Origin: Mesostigma viride | Lineage: Eukaryota > Streptophyta > Mesostigmatophyceae > Mesostigmatales > Mesostigmataceae | Length of the DNA stretch: 20,000 bases | Reading direction: 5' to 3' | Assembly: GCA_009746045.1 (NCBI GenBank) | Contig: RPFO01001807.1 | Location: 1-20,000, forward strand | Shown here: piece by piece, positions 1 through 9,163 of the stretch | Numbering within the stretch: position 1 is the stretch's first letter | How the letters are laid out: the number at the start of each line of letters is the position of its first letter | Position numbers and translations under genes: made by a program | Notes under the pieces: model-generated | Seen by the model: only the letters and a program-made list of their open reading frames with translations | Told to the model about the DNA's origin: nothing | Database searches by the model: none

Positions 1-128
1 CGTGCGTCAGTAGCAAAAAACGAAATCCACAATTTTATCGCTCAATTTATCACTAAATCATCATCACTCAAGAATGGCTCCCCGACCCCACACGACCCTA
101 TCACTCAATGAGTGGTTATATATTCAGT
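1..128. other. Flanking DNA left of retrotransposon copy 1
   Basis: No gene is recognised here. The stretch is mixed, AT-rich at first, and ends in the target-site duplication of the element that follows. It is the pre-insertion sequence of the truncated retrotransposon copy. Confidence 0.6.
117..128 (+). repeat. Left target-site duplication of copy 1
   Basis: TATATATTCAGT at 117-128 recurs at 1835-1846, exactly bracketing the truncated retrotransposon copy. The right half (TTCAGT) is not part of the element's AT tail, so the match is not only low complexity. Such duplications are produced by target-primed reverse transcription. Confidence 0.7.
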
Positions 129-1691
129 ACCTCCAGTTGACCCTTGCCAAGTGCGCGGTGTACTCGCCCCAAGGTGATTGCTCCGGCTTTCCGCCCCAGC
201 TCTTGGGCCGGGACGAGCGCCTCCATGGGTTGGATGTCCTCGGCGTTCCGGTTGGCGACCCCGCGTTTGTCATCGATGCTCTGCGGGCCGCCCTCGAGGC
301 ACGCACTGAGGTACTGCCCTTGATTGCGCGCCTTCATGATTCGCAGACCAAGGGTCTGCTTCTGTGGTTTTGCGCTCACCCTCGCGTCGTTCACTGGCTC
401 CGGGGCGCTCTTCCGTCTCAGGTCCGGCTGGCCGCCGAGGGCCACGACGAACGCATCCAGTCGGCCTTGGCGCAGCTGGTCCCGGGCCCCGACCTCCCGC
501 CACATGCTATTCGCATTGCCTCCCTGCCTGCACGGATGGGTGGCTGCGGTCTGACTCGTGCCGCCCGGCTGGCCCCAGCAGCCTTTTTGGGCTCCGTCGC
601 TCAGTCGTGGGCGGAAAGCTGCCGGCTCCTGCCCCTTTTGGCAACGGCAGCGCCTGACCTCCTGGACCCCAGCAGCCCTTTGCCCTTCGTCACCGCCATC
701 CAGGAGGCCTATGCTGAGATCCAGCAGGCCTGTTCGTCCGTGCCGCTCAGGCGGTACAGCGCCACCTCCCTCGCGGCACTCCCTCGGTCGCCTCCGTTCA
801 ATCTCCCGCCGCATTCCCTGCTCGCGTCATCGATAAACACCAGAAAACCTACGCGGGTATTCTGCACACGGCTGATTGGATTGCTCTTTTCGCGGACCTC
901 AACGCCCAGGGACGTGCGTGGCTGTTCTCGCTTTCCTTGCGGAGTGTGGGCTCGGCGTACCTTCGTGCTCTTCCCATGGCCCCCCATTCGCCTTGGCTCC
1001 CAGCCACTACTCGGTGGCGCTCCGGCACCAGCTATTTGCCCCGCAGCCTCTTGTTCCGGCCGGGCGGCCTTGTGGTAGCTGTGGGCAGCCGCTGGATCCC
1101 ACGGGGACTCACTACCTTGCCTGCATGGGGGGCCAACAGAATCAGAATTGGTATTTGTATTTGCACACTGTCCTCCTGACGGTGGTGCTCGCCATGATTC
1201 GGTCGGTTTTCCCCCACGCGAACATCCGGTCCGAGGATGCGGATGGCGCTGCCTTCTATTCCCCCAACCACCGGCCTGACATCGTGGTGCTGGACTTTGA
1301 GGGGGGTGGCCGGCATCTGCTTATTGACGTTTCGGTGGCGCGGCCCTTGGCTCTTAGCCACGTGGCTGGGGCCTCCCTCACGGCAGGTTACACGGCGGAC
1401 CGGGCGGAGCGGGCCAAGCTCCTGGCCTACGGCGACGTCGGGCACCATCGTGTGGTGCCCTTTGTCCTGGAGGAGTTTGGGGCCATGGGGCCCCTGACCT
1501 CCGCCTTCTTCAAGGAGTGTTGCCGGCTCCGGGAGGACCGGCTGGACCTGGAGGGCCAGCGGGCCCCATGGTCGGCGCGGACCTGGACGTCATATTGGCG
1601 TCAGCGCTTGTCGGTGGCGCTGACTCGGGCCATGGCGGACATCATGCTCCGCCGTACGCGGGCTGATTTTGCGGTGCAGCAGGGCTATTAG
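129..1691 (+). pseudogene. RT C-terminal/CCHC/endonuclease fragment, two frameshifts
   Basis: The frame open from 74 covers the RT thumb and connection region. A 4-bp deletion near 733 (within a CCGT-rich stretch that copy 2 keeps intact) shifts it. A second 1-bp deletion in the C run near 980 restores a frame that ends at the stop at 1689-1691. That last frame contains the zinc knuckle CGSC...H...C at about 1071-1124 and the restriction-like endonuclease core HRPDIVV...LLIDVSV from about 1269. It lacks the RT catalytic boxes and all N-terminal fingers, so it is a dead fragment. The apparent start at 74 lies in flanking DNA and is fortuitous. Confidence 0.85.
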
Positions 1692-1840
1692 GTTCCTCCC
1701 GTTAGGCGTTTCCATTGGTCTTATCGTACTTCGTAGTATAGAGCTTTGACATGGCTCTGTATATAGGTTTATAGCTGGGCGTTTGCTTTGGTTTGAGTGA
1801 TTTCACTCTGCTGTAAGTAATTATATTTTTAATATATATA
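1692..1840 (+). other. 3' UTR of retrotransposon copy 1
   Basis: About 145 nt of non-coding tail follow the stop. They are shared with copy 2 (9024-9163) and, diverged, with the inverted fragment at 15761-15900. The tail ends in TAAGTAATTATATT followed by a (TA)-rich stretch instead of poly(A). Confidence 0.75.
1795..1808 (+). other. 3' UTR stem-loop, copy 1
   Basis: GAGTG-ATTT-CACTC forms a 5-bp stem with a 4-nt loop about 35 nt before the element end. The same hairpin sits at 9120-9133. A diverged one that still pairs lies at 15792-15805 on the other strand. It may be the structure recognised by the element's RT, by analogy with 3' stem-loops of other LINEs. Confidence 0.4.
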
Positions 1841-1846
1841 TTCAGT
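1835..1846 (+). repeat. Right target-site duplication of copy 1
   Basis: Second copy of TATATATTCAGT, matching 117-128. The first six bases overlap the TA-rich element tail, so the exact 3' end of the element is ambiguous by about 6 nt. Confidence 0.7.
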
Positions 1847-1852
1847 GCTACG

Positions 1853-3758
1853 AGCACCGGCGGGCTTCAAAGTGCCGGACGGCAGGCGGTACCACCATTC
1901 CGTGGCAGCTTGGCCCAGTTTGCTACCGGCTGGCACACGTTTTCAGTGAATTTTGGGCTCCAGATTTAAATGCAACGTGCGGTTTGAGGCAGGGGAAAAC
2001 ATGCGTGGACGATAGGAATTATAGCACCGGCGGGCTTCAAAGTGCCGGACGGCAGGCGGTACCACCATTCCGTGGCAGCTTGGCCCAGTTTGCTACCGGC
2101 TGGCACACGTTTTCAGTGAATTTTGGGCTCCAGATTTAAATGCAACGTGCGGTTTGAGGCAGGGGAAAACATGCGTGGACGATAGGAATTATAGCACCGG
2201 CGGGCTTCAAAGTGCCGGACGGCAGGCGGTACCACCATTCCGTGGCAGCTTGGCCCAGTTTGCTACCGGCTGGCACACGTTTTCAGTGAATTTTGGGCTC
2301 CAGATTTAAATGCAACGTGCGGTTTGAGGCAGGGGAAAACATGCGTGGACGATAGGAATTATAGCACCGGCGGGCTTCAAAGTGCCGGACGGCAGGCGGT
2401 ACCACCATTCCGTGGCAGCTTGGCCCAGTTTGCTACCGGCTGGCACACGTTTTCAGTGAATTTTGGGCTCCAGATTTAAATGCAACGTGCGGTTTGAGGC
2501 AGGGGAAAACATGCGTGGACGATAGGAATTATAGCACCGGCGGGCTTCAAAGTGCCGGACGGCAGGCGGTACCACCATTCCGTGGCAGCTTGGCCCAGTT
2601 TGCTACCGGCTGGCACACGTTTTCAGTGAATTTTGGGCTCCAGATTTAAATGCAACGTGCGGTTTGAGGCAGGGGAAAACATGCGTGGACGATAGGAATT
2701 ATAGCACCGGCGGGCTTCAAAGTGCCGGACGGCAGGCGGTACCACCATTCCGTGGCAGCTTGGCCCAGTTTGCTACCGGCTGGCACACGTTTTCAGTGAA
2801 TTTTGGGCTCCAGATTTAAATGCAACGTGCGGTTTGAGGCAGGGGAAAACATGCGTGGACGATAGGAATTATAGCACCGGCGGGCTTCAAAGTGCCGGAC
2901 GGCAGGCGGTACCACCATTCCGTGGCAGCTTGGCCCAGTTTGCTACCGGCTGGCACACGTTTTCAGTGAATTTTGGGCTCCAGATTTAAATGCAACGTGC
3001 GGTTTGAGGCAGGGGAAAACATGCGTGGACGATAGGAATTATAGCACCGGCGGGCTTCAAAGTGCCGGACGGCAGGCGGTACCACCATTCCGTGGCAGCT
3101 TGGCCCAGTTTGCTACCGGCTGGCACACGTTTTCAGTGAATTTTGGGCTCCAGATTTAAATGCAACGTGCGGTTTGAGGCAGGGGAAAACATGCGTGGAC
3201 GATAGGAATTATAGCACCGGCGGGCTTCAAAGTGCCGGACGGCAGGCGGTACCACCATTCCGTGGCAGCTTGGCCCAGTTTGCTACCGGCTGGCACACGT
3301 TTTCAGTGAATTTTGGGCTCCAGATTTAAATGCAACGTGCGGTTTGAGGCAGGGGAAAACATGCGTGGACGATAGGAATTATAGCACCGGCGGGCTTCAA
3401 AGTGCCGGACGGCAGGCGGTACCACCATTCCGTGGCAGCTTGGCCCAGTTTGCTACCGGCTGGCACACGTTTTCAGTGAATTTTGGGCTCCAGATTTAAA
3501 TGCAACGTGCGGTTTGAGGCAGGGGAAAACATGCGTGGACGATAGGAATTATAGCACCGGCGGGCTTCAAAGTGCCGGACGGCAGGCGGTACCACCATTC
3601 CGTGGCAGCTTGGCCCAGTTTGCTACCGGCTGGCACACGTTTTCAGTGAATTTTGGGCTCCAGATTTAAATGCAACGTGCGGTTTGAGGCAGGGGAAAAC
3701 ATGCGTGGACGATAGGAATTATAGCACCGGCGGGCTTCAAAGTGCCGGACGGCAGGCG
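1853..3758 (+). repeat. 170-bp tandem array, 11 identical monomers plus 36 bp
   Basis: Monomers begin with AGCACCGG at 1853, 2023, 2193, 2363, 2533, 2703, 2873, 3043, 3213, 3383 and 3553. A partial unit begins at 3723 and diverges after 3758. By eye all units are identical. The period is close to a nucleosome repeat, as in many satellites. The array abuts the leader of the long retrotransposon copy with no gap, in the position of a 5' UTR. Each monomer holds an ATTTAAAT box. It could be a promoter array of the element or a satellite into which the elements inserted. The sequence alone does not decide. Confidence 0.97.
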
Positions 3759-3867
3759 ACCGCAGCGCGTTGGGGGGCTGCCGCCCCCCAAACCCCCCGC
3801 GTGGGGGGCTCCGCCCCCCACACCCCCCGCCCCCCCCCGGTGGCTGCCACGCCTGCCCTGATTGTTC
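3759..3867 (+). other. GC-rich hairpin leader before the retrotransposon ORF
   Basis: About 100 nt of alternating G and C runs. Two near-perfect inverted repeats of the form GGGGGGCTGCCGCCCCCC (about 3774-3791) and GGGGGGCTCCGCCCCCC (about 3803-3820) would form very stable hairpins. The C-rich top strand means G-runs on the bottom strand, with quadruplex potential. The first ATG of the element's frame follows at 3868. Confidence 0.6.
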
Positions 3868-4692
3868 ATGGACGACCCACGACCCCCTTCGCCCAACGGC
3901 TCCCCCGCTCCCCGGTTGGCGCCTCGGCGGTCCTCTCGGCTTGCGGCCCTTCTTGCGGAGGTGGGCGACCCGGCTGCGGGGGGCTCGGGCGCCCCGGTCT
4001 CCCCCTCCTTGGTCTGCGAGGTCTGCCGGAGCGGGCACCGCGGGCACCACATGTTAGTTTGTGATGCTTGCAATTCCGGGTGGCACTTGCAGTGTCTTAC
4101 TCCCCGGCTCTACCGGGTCCCGCCGGGCTCCTGGACGTGCCCGCGCTGTCCCCCCCGGCGGGCCCCCGGGCTGCCCTCCCCGCTGGGTGCTCCGGCCCCC
4201 TGCCCCGTGTGCCCCCCTGCCGAGGCCCTCGGGGCGGGCCGTGGCCTGCCCGATGGGGCCGCCGTTGCTCGGGCCCTGGCGCCCTCGGCCCCGGGGCCCC
4301 ACCCGTCGCCTGGCCCCGCCGACGGGGGCGCGGCGCTGTCGCCTGGGCTGGCCCGGCCGACCCCCGGCGGGCCTGGCGACCCCGGCGCCCGCCCCCGGCC
4401 CCTCGCTCCCCGACGCTCTGGCCTCCCTTCCCCCGGCCGCGGTTGGCCACCCAGCCGCCACCCCCGTCCTTGCCGCGTGGGACGGCGGCCCCCGGGCCCA
4501 CGCGTTCACCTCGTGGCCGCCCTCGCACATTGTCGGCGTGGTGGGCCGCGCCACCTTTTCTTGGGCGTACTGCCCTTTGTTGCTGGACGCGGTCGGGTCC
4601 AGGCCGCCTTCCCCTCGCTCCCTAGGCCCCCGGCCTTCCTGGCCCTAGTTGCGCAGGTGCGGGCGACATTTCTTTCCGCCGCCCCCCGGTGA
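3868..4692 (+). CDS. Retrotransposon segment 1: PHD finger and proline-rich linker
   Basis: The ATG at 3868 opens a basic, proline-rich N-terminus. A PHD finger follows at about 4015-4149 with the C4-H-C3 ligands CEVC, CDAC, WHLQC and CPRC, plus the conserved aromatic before the last pair (GSWTCPRC). PHD fingers read histone H3 tails, so this could tether the element's particle to chromatin; that is inference. The linker that follows is extremely GC-rich. Coding potential there may jump to the +1 frame (from about 4400 to 4600) before returning. This frame stops at 4690-4692, right after a 6-C run. Confidence 0.75.
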   Translation: MDDPRPPSPNGSPAPRLAPRRSSRLAALLAEVGDPAAGGSGAPVSPSLVCEVCRSGHRGHHMLVCDACNSGWHLQCLTPRLYRVPPGSWTCPRCPPRRAPGLPSPLGAPAPCPVCPPAEALGAGRGLPDGAAVARALAPSAPGPHPSPGPADGGAALSPGLARPTPGGPGDPGARPRPLAPRRSGLPSPGRGWPPSRHPRPCRVGRRPPGPRVHLVAALAHCRRGGPRHLFLGVLPFVAGRGRVQAAFPSLPRPPAFLALVAQVRATFLSAAPR

Positions 4693-5270
4693 CGGCCTCG
4701 ACTCTTTGGGGGTATGTCTTGGAAGGATATCACGCCGGCTGCCGGCTGCCGTGGCATCTCCCGGCCGCCCGGCAGGAAGAGCTGCTTTCCCTGGACGAGC
4801 GGGTGGGTCAGGAGGTGGTCGAGTTCGTCACGGCGGTGGCTCGAGACGCACAGGTCTCGGTGCGGGCGGCCTACCTCGCGGGCGGCGCCGACCTGGGCCT
4901 CATGTCCCCGCGGCAGCTTCGCCTCTTCTTGGACGCCCAGGCCCCGCCTCCCGGCCCGGTTGCCAGTGGGGGCTTTCTCATCACCTCCCTCAGCCTGGCG
5001 CAGGCCGCCATGCTGCGTGTGGAGTTCGGGGCCCCCATCGCGGTTCAGGGCGGCCAGGCCATCTTGGTGGACTCGGCCGGGCGCGCCCAGCCCCTAACCG
5101 CGGGGACGCCTGTTTCTGCCTTCCTCCACGACATCCTGGAGTTGGCAGGCATCCCGCACGAATGGCACCCCGCGGCTGACCAACCGGTCGGCATCCTCTC
5201 GCGCGCCCAGATTGCTGCTCTCCCGGGTTGCTGGGAGGCCGGCTGGGACCCGCCCCCCCTCATGTCCGGT
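4689..5270 (+). CDS. Retrotransposon segment 2: unknown domain
   Basis: Continues the protein one frame over, after the C run at 4682-4687. About 190 residues show a normal globular composition, including LWGYVLEGYHAGCRLPWHL near the start and FLHDILELAGIPHEWHP near the end. I do not recognise the fold. It lies between the PHD and RING fingers and is well conserved in character, with alternating hydrophobic residues and no low complexity, so it is probably a real domain. No catalytic motif is obvious. Confidence 0.6.
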
Positions 5271-5640
5271 CCCTTCTGGAGGGGGACGACCCCGAGTCGG
5301 GCTCCTGTGCCATCTGCCTTGAGCCCTTCCGGCCGGGGGATGGCTTGTGTCGCCTGCCCGCGTGCGGCCACACATTCCATCAAGCGTGCATCGCGCGCAG
5401 CTTGCTCCACTCCGTGCCGCGCTGCCCGTTGTGCCGGGCTGTTGTGCCGCCCCCTGGGACTGCGCTTCCTCTCGGCCCGCCCCCGGTCTCGCTGGGTCCC
5501 CTGCCGGGTCCCCACCGGGCCCCGGGGCCAGCTGCCTCCCCGACCCCTCGGCCGCGCCCCCGGCCTCGTTGCCGGGGCCTGGGGTGGTCGCGGGCGCGCT
5601 GGCGAGTCCCCCTGGGAGGGGCGCCGGCGTTCTCGATCCC
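5270..5640 (+). CDS. Retrotransposon segment 3: RING-H2 finger
   Basis: In the +2 frame, codons from 5306 to 5434 encode a RING-H2 domain: CAIC, then C-x-H-x2-H-x2-C (CGHTFHQAC), then CPLC. All eight zinc ligands are present with normal spacing. RING domains of this form usually bind an E2 and act as ubiquitin ligases. Carriage by a LINE-type element is uncommon. A proline/glycine-rich linker follows, in which the true frame is uncertain. Confidence 0.75.
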
Positions 5641-6105
5641 CCTCCGCTGGGGGTCTCCCCGGTGGGCACTGCCTCCTCCGTGGCCCCGGCGGGCTGCCGG
5701 GCGCTGGTCGGGTCGTGGTGCGCGCGCCTGCCGGCCCGGCTGGGGAGACGCCGCAGGCCCCACGTCCTGCCTTTGCTGGCGCCGCTCCCCGCCACTCAGC
5801 GCCCGCCGACGGCCTTCACCGGTGTGCCGTGCTGCTTCCCACGGGGTCCCCGTGTGCTGGTGTGTTCCACAACCGTAACCTCCTCTGCCAGCACCTTCGC
5901 GCTGTGCACCCCGATCTCGGCGCGGCGGATCTGCAGGCCATGAGCTGTTACCGGTGCCCGGAAGCTCACTGCCAGCGGGTGTACTCCATTCACGGGCGCG
6001 CTCAGCACGCGCGCGCCTGTGTTGCTCAACGGCCCCTCAACCGGCCAGCAGTCCCGGCCCCCTCCCCCCTCCCGCCTCGGCTCCCACCGGCTCCCAGCCC
6101 CCGCC
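5640..6105 (+). CDS. Retrotransposon segment 4: two C2H2-like zinc fingers
   Basis: In the frame of segment 2, two cysteine/histidine clusters occur between 5823 and 6020. The first has C...C-x-GVF...L-x2-H-x3-H. The second is CYRCPEAHC...H-x5-H-x3-C, of C2HC type. N-terminal fingers just upstream of RT are typical of R2-like elements, where they bind target DNA. A proline-rich stretch follows up to the next frame change near 6095. Confidence 0.65.
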
Positions 6106-6862
6106 GCCCGACTACTCGGCCAGTTGGCGTTGGCTTGACACGGTTCCCTGGGATGCATGCGCCATCAACCCGACGTCTACCCTGACCGACCTCCCCCACC
6201 GCGCGCGTAGCCTTTTCGCGCAATGTGCAATCGTTTCTCTCCGGCGCATGCACGCCGCTCCGGACGACCCGCTGGGCTTTAAACTGCACATGGTGACCCC
6301 CCGCCTGCTCCTCACCCCTCTCGGGCGTGGTGTGCGCGGCCTCCAGGGTGCGGTTATTGCCCGTTGCCGACGCTTTCTGCAGGGGGACTGGGAGGGGCTG
6401 TTTGGCGTGCCGCCCCCGCGCACGGCCCGGCTGTCGGGGGAGGTCAACTTCGAGCGGGTGGCCGCCGACGTCATCCGCCTCGTCCGCGAGGGGCAGCTCA
6501 GCCGGGCCATGACCCGCTTGGAAATGGCCAAGCTGGCCCCCGCCAATGCGGCTACCCTGGCGGCCTTGGAGGCTCTTCACCCTGCGGAGCCCGGATTCCA
6601 GCTGCCCGTGCCGGACCCCCTGCCGGCCCCCCTCCGGCTGGACCGCGACTGCTTCCTGGAGGTGATGCGTGCGGTCCCGCGGGCTTCCTCTACCGGGCCG
6701 TCGGGCTGGCGCTACGAGCACTTGGAGGTCCTGGTGGGGCATGGGGGCGAGGACATTCTCTTTGACACCCTCATTGACCTGGCGGCTGGTCGCGTTCCTC
6801 CCGCTGCGCGCGAGTGGTTAGCGGGCGCTCGCCTCCTCGCTCTGCTCAAGGGTGTCTTGCCC
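6105..6862 (+). CDS. Retrotransposon segment 5: RT N-terminal extension
   Basis: About 250 residues lead into the fingers of the reverse transcriptase. The conserved patch SSTGPSGWRYEHLEVLVG is the typical GPSGW(R/T)YEH motif found before RT box 1 in this clade. The segment ends at LLALLKG, where the 8-C run at about 6861-6868 breaks the frame. The +1 frame resumes with EGKVRPIACGEVLRKL. Confidence 0.75.
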
Positions 6863-7312
6863 CCCCCGAGGGCAAGGTGCGCCCGATCGCCTGCGGTGAG
6901 GTGCTCCGCAAGCTCGTGGGCAAAGTGATCTGCCGCCAAAAGGCGCCCGAGCTCCGTGCCTTTTTCTGCCCGCCCCTCGCAGCGGGTGAGACCTCGGTGG
7001 CGGCCCAGCTGGGGGTGACGACTCCAGGCGGGGCGGATATCCTCATCCATTCGGTGCAGGCCTACCTCGAGGCCCACCCCACCCACGCTGTCGTCAAGGT
7101 CGACTGCCACAACGCGTTCAACAGTCTGTCCCGCGCCAGCATGTTTGCGGCCGTCATGGAGTCCTTCGAGGACTTGTACGCTTGGACAGCCGTGTGCTAC
7201 GGCCAGCCCGGCCAACTGGTTCACATCATGGAGGACGGCACTCGCGGCGGCCTGCTGTCGCGGTCGGGCACCCAGCAAGGGGACCCCCTGGGACCCCTGT
7301 ACTTTGCCGCCC
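6862..7312 (+). CDS. Retrotransposon segment 6: RT palm, boxes 2 to B
   Basis: This frame holds RPIACGEVLRKLVGK (fingers), the catalytic box A AVVKVDCHNAFNSL (first metal-binding Asp, about 7087-7128) and box B GTQQGDPLGPLYF. All are canonical for R2/HERO-like RTs. The frame fails in the C run near 7310 and the protein continues one frame over. Confidence 0.85.
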
Positions 7313-9023
7313 CCTCCAGGGTTGCCTCCAAGCGGTCCATGCTGCCCACCCGGCGGTCGCTATTCAGGCCTACTTGGATGATATCTACCTTCTGGGCCCT
7401 GTGCCGGACACCACCGCGGCTCTGCTGGCACTGCAGACCGCGGTGGCCGACATCAACCTCCAGTTGACCCTGGCCAAGTGCGCGGTGTACTCGCCCCAAG
7501 GTGATTGCTCCGGCTTTCCGCCCCAGCTCTTGGGCCGGGACGAGCGCCTCCATGGGTTGGATGTCCTCGGCGTTCCGGTTGGCGACCCCGCGTTTGTCAT
7601 CGATGCTCTGCGGGCCGCCCTCGAGGCACGCACTGAGGTACTGCCCTTGATTGCGCGCCTTCATGATTCGCAGACCAAGGGTCTGCTTCTGTGGTTTTGC
7701 GCTCACCCTCGCGTCGTTCACTGGCTCCGGGGCGCTCTTCCGGCTCAGGTCCGGCTGGCCGCCGAGGGCCACGACGAACGCATCCAGTCGGCCTTGGCGC
7801 AGCTGGTCCCGGGCCCCGACCTCCCGCCACATGCTATTCGCATTGCCTCCCTGCCTGCACGGATGGGTGGCTGCGGTCTGACTCGTGCCGCCCGGCTGGC
7901 CCCAGCAGCATTTTTGGGCTCCGTCGCTCAGTCGTGGGCGGAAAGCTGCCGGCTCCTGCCCCTTTTGGCAACGGCAGCGCCTGACCTCCTGGACCCCAGC
8001 AGCCCTTTGCCCTTCGTCACCGCCATCCAGGAGGCCTATGCTGAGATCCAGCAGGCCTGTTCTCCCGTCCGTGCCGCTCAGGCGGTACAGCGCCACCTCC
8101 CTCGCGGCACTCCCTCGGTCGCCTCCGTTCAATCTCCCGCCGCATTCCCTGCTCGCGTCATCGATAAACACCAGAAAACCTACGCGGGTATTCTGCACAC
8201 GGCTGATTGGATTGCTCTTTTCGCGGACCTCAACGCCCAGGGACGTGCGTGGCTGTTCTCGCTTTCCTTGCGGAGTGTGGGCTCGGCGTACCTTCGTGCT
8301 CTTCCCATGGCCCCCCCATTCGCCTTGGCTCCCAGCCACTACTCGGTGGCGCTCCGGCACCAGCTATTTGCCCCGCAGCCTCTTGTTCCGGCCGGGCGGC
8401 CTTGTGGTAGCTGTGGGCAGCCGCTGGATCCCACGGGGACTCACTACCTTGCCTGCATGGGGGGCCAACAGAATCAGAATTGGTATTTGTATTTGCACAC
8501 TGTCCTCCTGACGGTGGTGCTCGCCATGATTCGGTCGGTTTTCCCCCACGCGAACATCCGGTCCGAGGATGCGGATGGCGCTGCCTTCTATTCCCCCAAC
8601 CACCGGCCTGACATCGTGGTGCTGGACTTTGAGGGGGGTGGCCGGCATCTGCTTATTGACGTTTCGGTGGCGCGGCCCTTGGCTCTTAGCCACGTGGCTG
8701 GGGCCTCCCTCACGGCAGGTTACACGGCGGACCGGGCGGAGCGGGCCAAGCTCCTGGCCTACGGCGACGTCGGGCACCATCGTGTGGTGCCCTTTGTCCT
8801 GGAGGAGTTTGGGGCCATGGGGCCCCTGACCTCCGCCTTCTTCAAGGAGTGTTGCCGGCTCCGGGAGGACCGGCTGGACCTGGAGGGCCAGCGGGCCCCA
8901 TGGTCGGCGCGGACCTGGACGTCATATTGGCGTCAGCGCTTGTCGGTGGCGCTGACTCGGGCCATGGCTGACATCATGCTCCGCCGTACGCGGGCTGATT
9001 TTGCGGTGCAGCAGGGCTATTAG
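7312..9023 (+). CDS. Retrotransposon segment 7: RT box C, thumb, CCHC and endonuclease
   Basis: Open from about 7312 to the TAG at 9021-9023. It begins with the box C motif AIQAYLDDIYLLG (YLDD at 7371-7382, the two catalytic Asp). The RT thumb follows, with a long helical region, then the CCHC knuckle CGSC-x9-H-x3-C (8403-8456) and the restriction-like endonuclease core HRPDIVV...LLIDVSVARP (about 8601-8675). R2-type endonucleases of this form nick the target to prime reverse transcription. No RNase H is seen. This is the best-preserved part and is nearly identical to copy 1. Confidence 0.9.
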
Positions 9024-9163
9024 GTTCCTCCCGTTAGGAGTTTCCATTGGTCTTATCGTAGTATAGAGATTTGACATGGCTCTGTATAGAGGTTTATAGC
9101 TGGGCGTTTGCTTTGGTTTGAGTGATTTCACTCTGCTGTAAGTAATTATATTATTAAATATAT
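9024..9163 (+). other. 3' UTR of retrotransposon copy 2
   Basis: Matches the copy 1 tail with small indels and ends in a TA-rich run that merges with the next element's inverted repeat. Confidence 0.75.
9120..9133 (+). other. 3' UTR stem-loop, copy 2
   Basis: Identical to the copy 1 hairpin, GAGTG-ATTT-CACTC, at the same distance from the element end. Confidence 0.4.

Larger units (their letters stand above)
129..1840 (+). mobile_element. 5'-truncated R2/HERO-like non-LTR retrotransposon (copy 1)
   Basis: From 129 onward the sequence matches 7456-9163 with an offset of 7327, later 7332. It starts abruptly inside the RT thumb region and runs to the AT-rich tail. I counted only a handful of substitutions in 1.6 kb of coding sequence, so the two copies are about 99% identical and this insertion is recent. 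Differences include a 4-bp deletion near 733, a 1-bp deletion in a C run near 980 and a 7-bp insertion in the 3' UTR near 1730. Abrupt 5' truncation with a target duplication is the hallmark of LINE-type insertion. Confidence 0.9.
3868..9023 (+). pseudogene. Retrotransposon polyprotein, broken by several frameshifts
   Basis: The product would be about 1,700 residues. The coding signal moves between frames roughly at 4200-4600, 4685, 5270, 5640, 6095, 6862 and 7310, so it cannot be translated as a single protein as sequenced. The best-defined breaks lie in C runs: 4682-4687, the 8-C run at about 6861-6868, and the C run near 7310. No internal stop destroys a domain. All catalytic signatures survive once frames are followed by eye, so the lesions may be sequencing indels and the element could be intact in the living genome. 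The individual segments are listed separately. Confidence 0.8.
3759..9163 (+). mobile_element. Near full-length R2/HERO-like non-LTR retrotransposon (copy 2)
   Basis: One coding region runs from the ATG at 3868 to the stop at 9021-9023. It is followed by a 140-nt 3' UTR ending in the same TA-rich tail as copy 1. The domain order is N-terminal zinc domains, RT, CCHC, then a PD-(D/E)xK-type endonuclease; this is the early-branching RLE group (R2, R4, NeSL, HERO). There is no AP endonuclease and no RNase H. If the 170-bp array is its promoter, the element begins at 1853. No clear target duplication was found for this copy, partly because copy 1 and the MITE-like element crowd both ends. Confidence 0.85.

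Noticed and set aside
1853-3758. CRISPR array
   Set aside because: The repeats are contiguous 170-bp units without spacers, and the context is eukaryotic.
7221-8360. 379-residue minus-strand open frame opposite the retrotransposon
   Set aside because: Shadow of a GC-rich coding strand; composition biased and no motif. The plus strand carries RT and endonuclease motifs.
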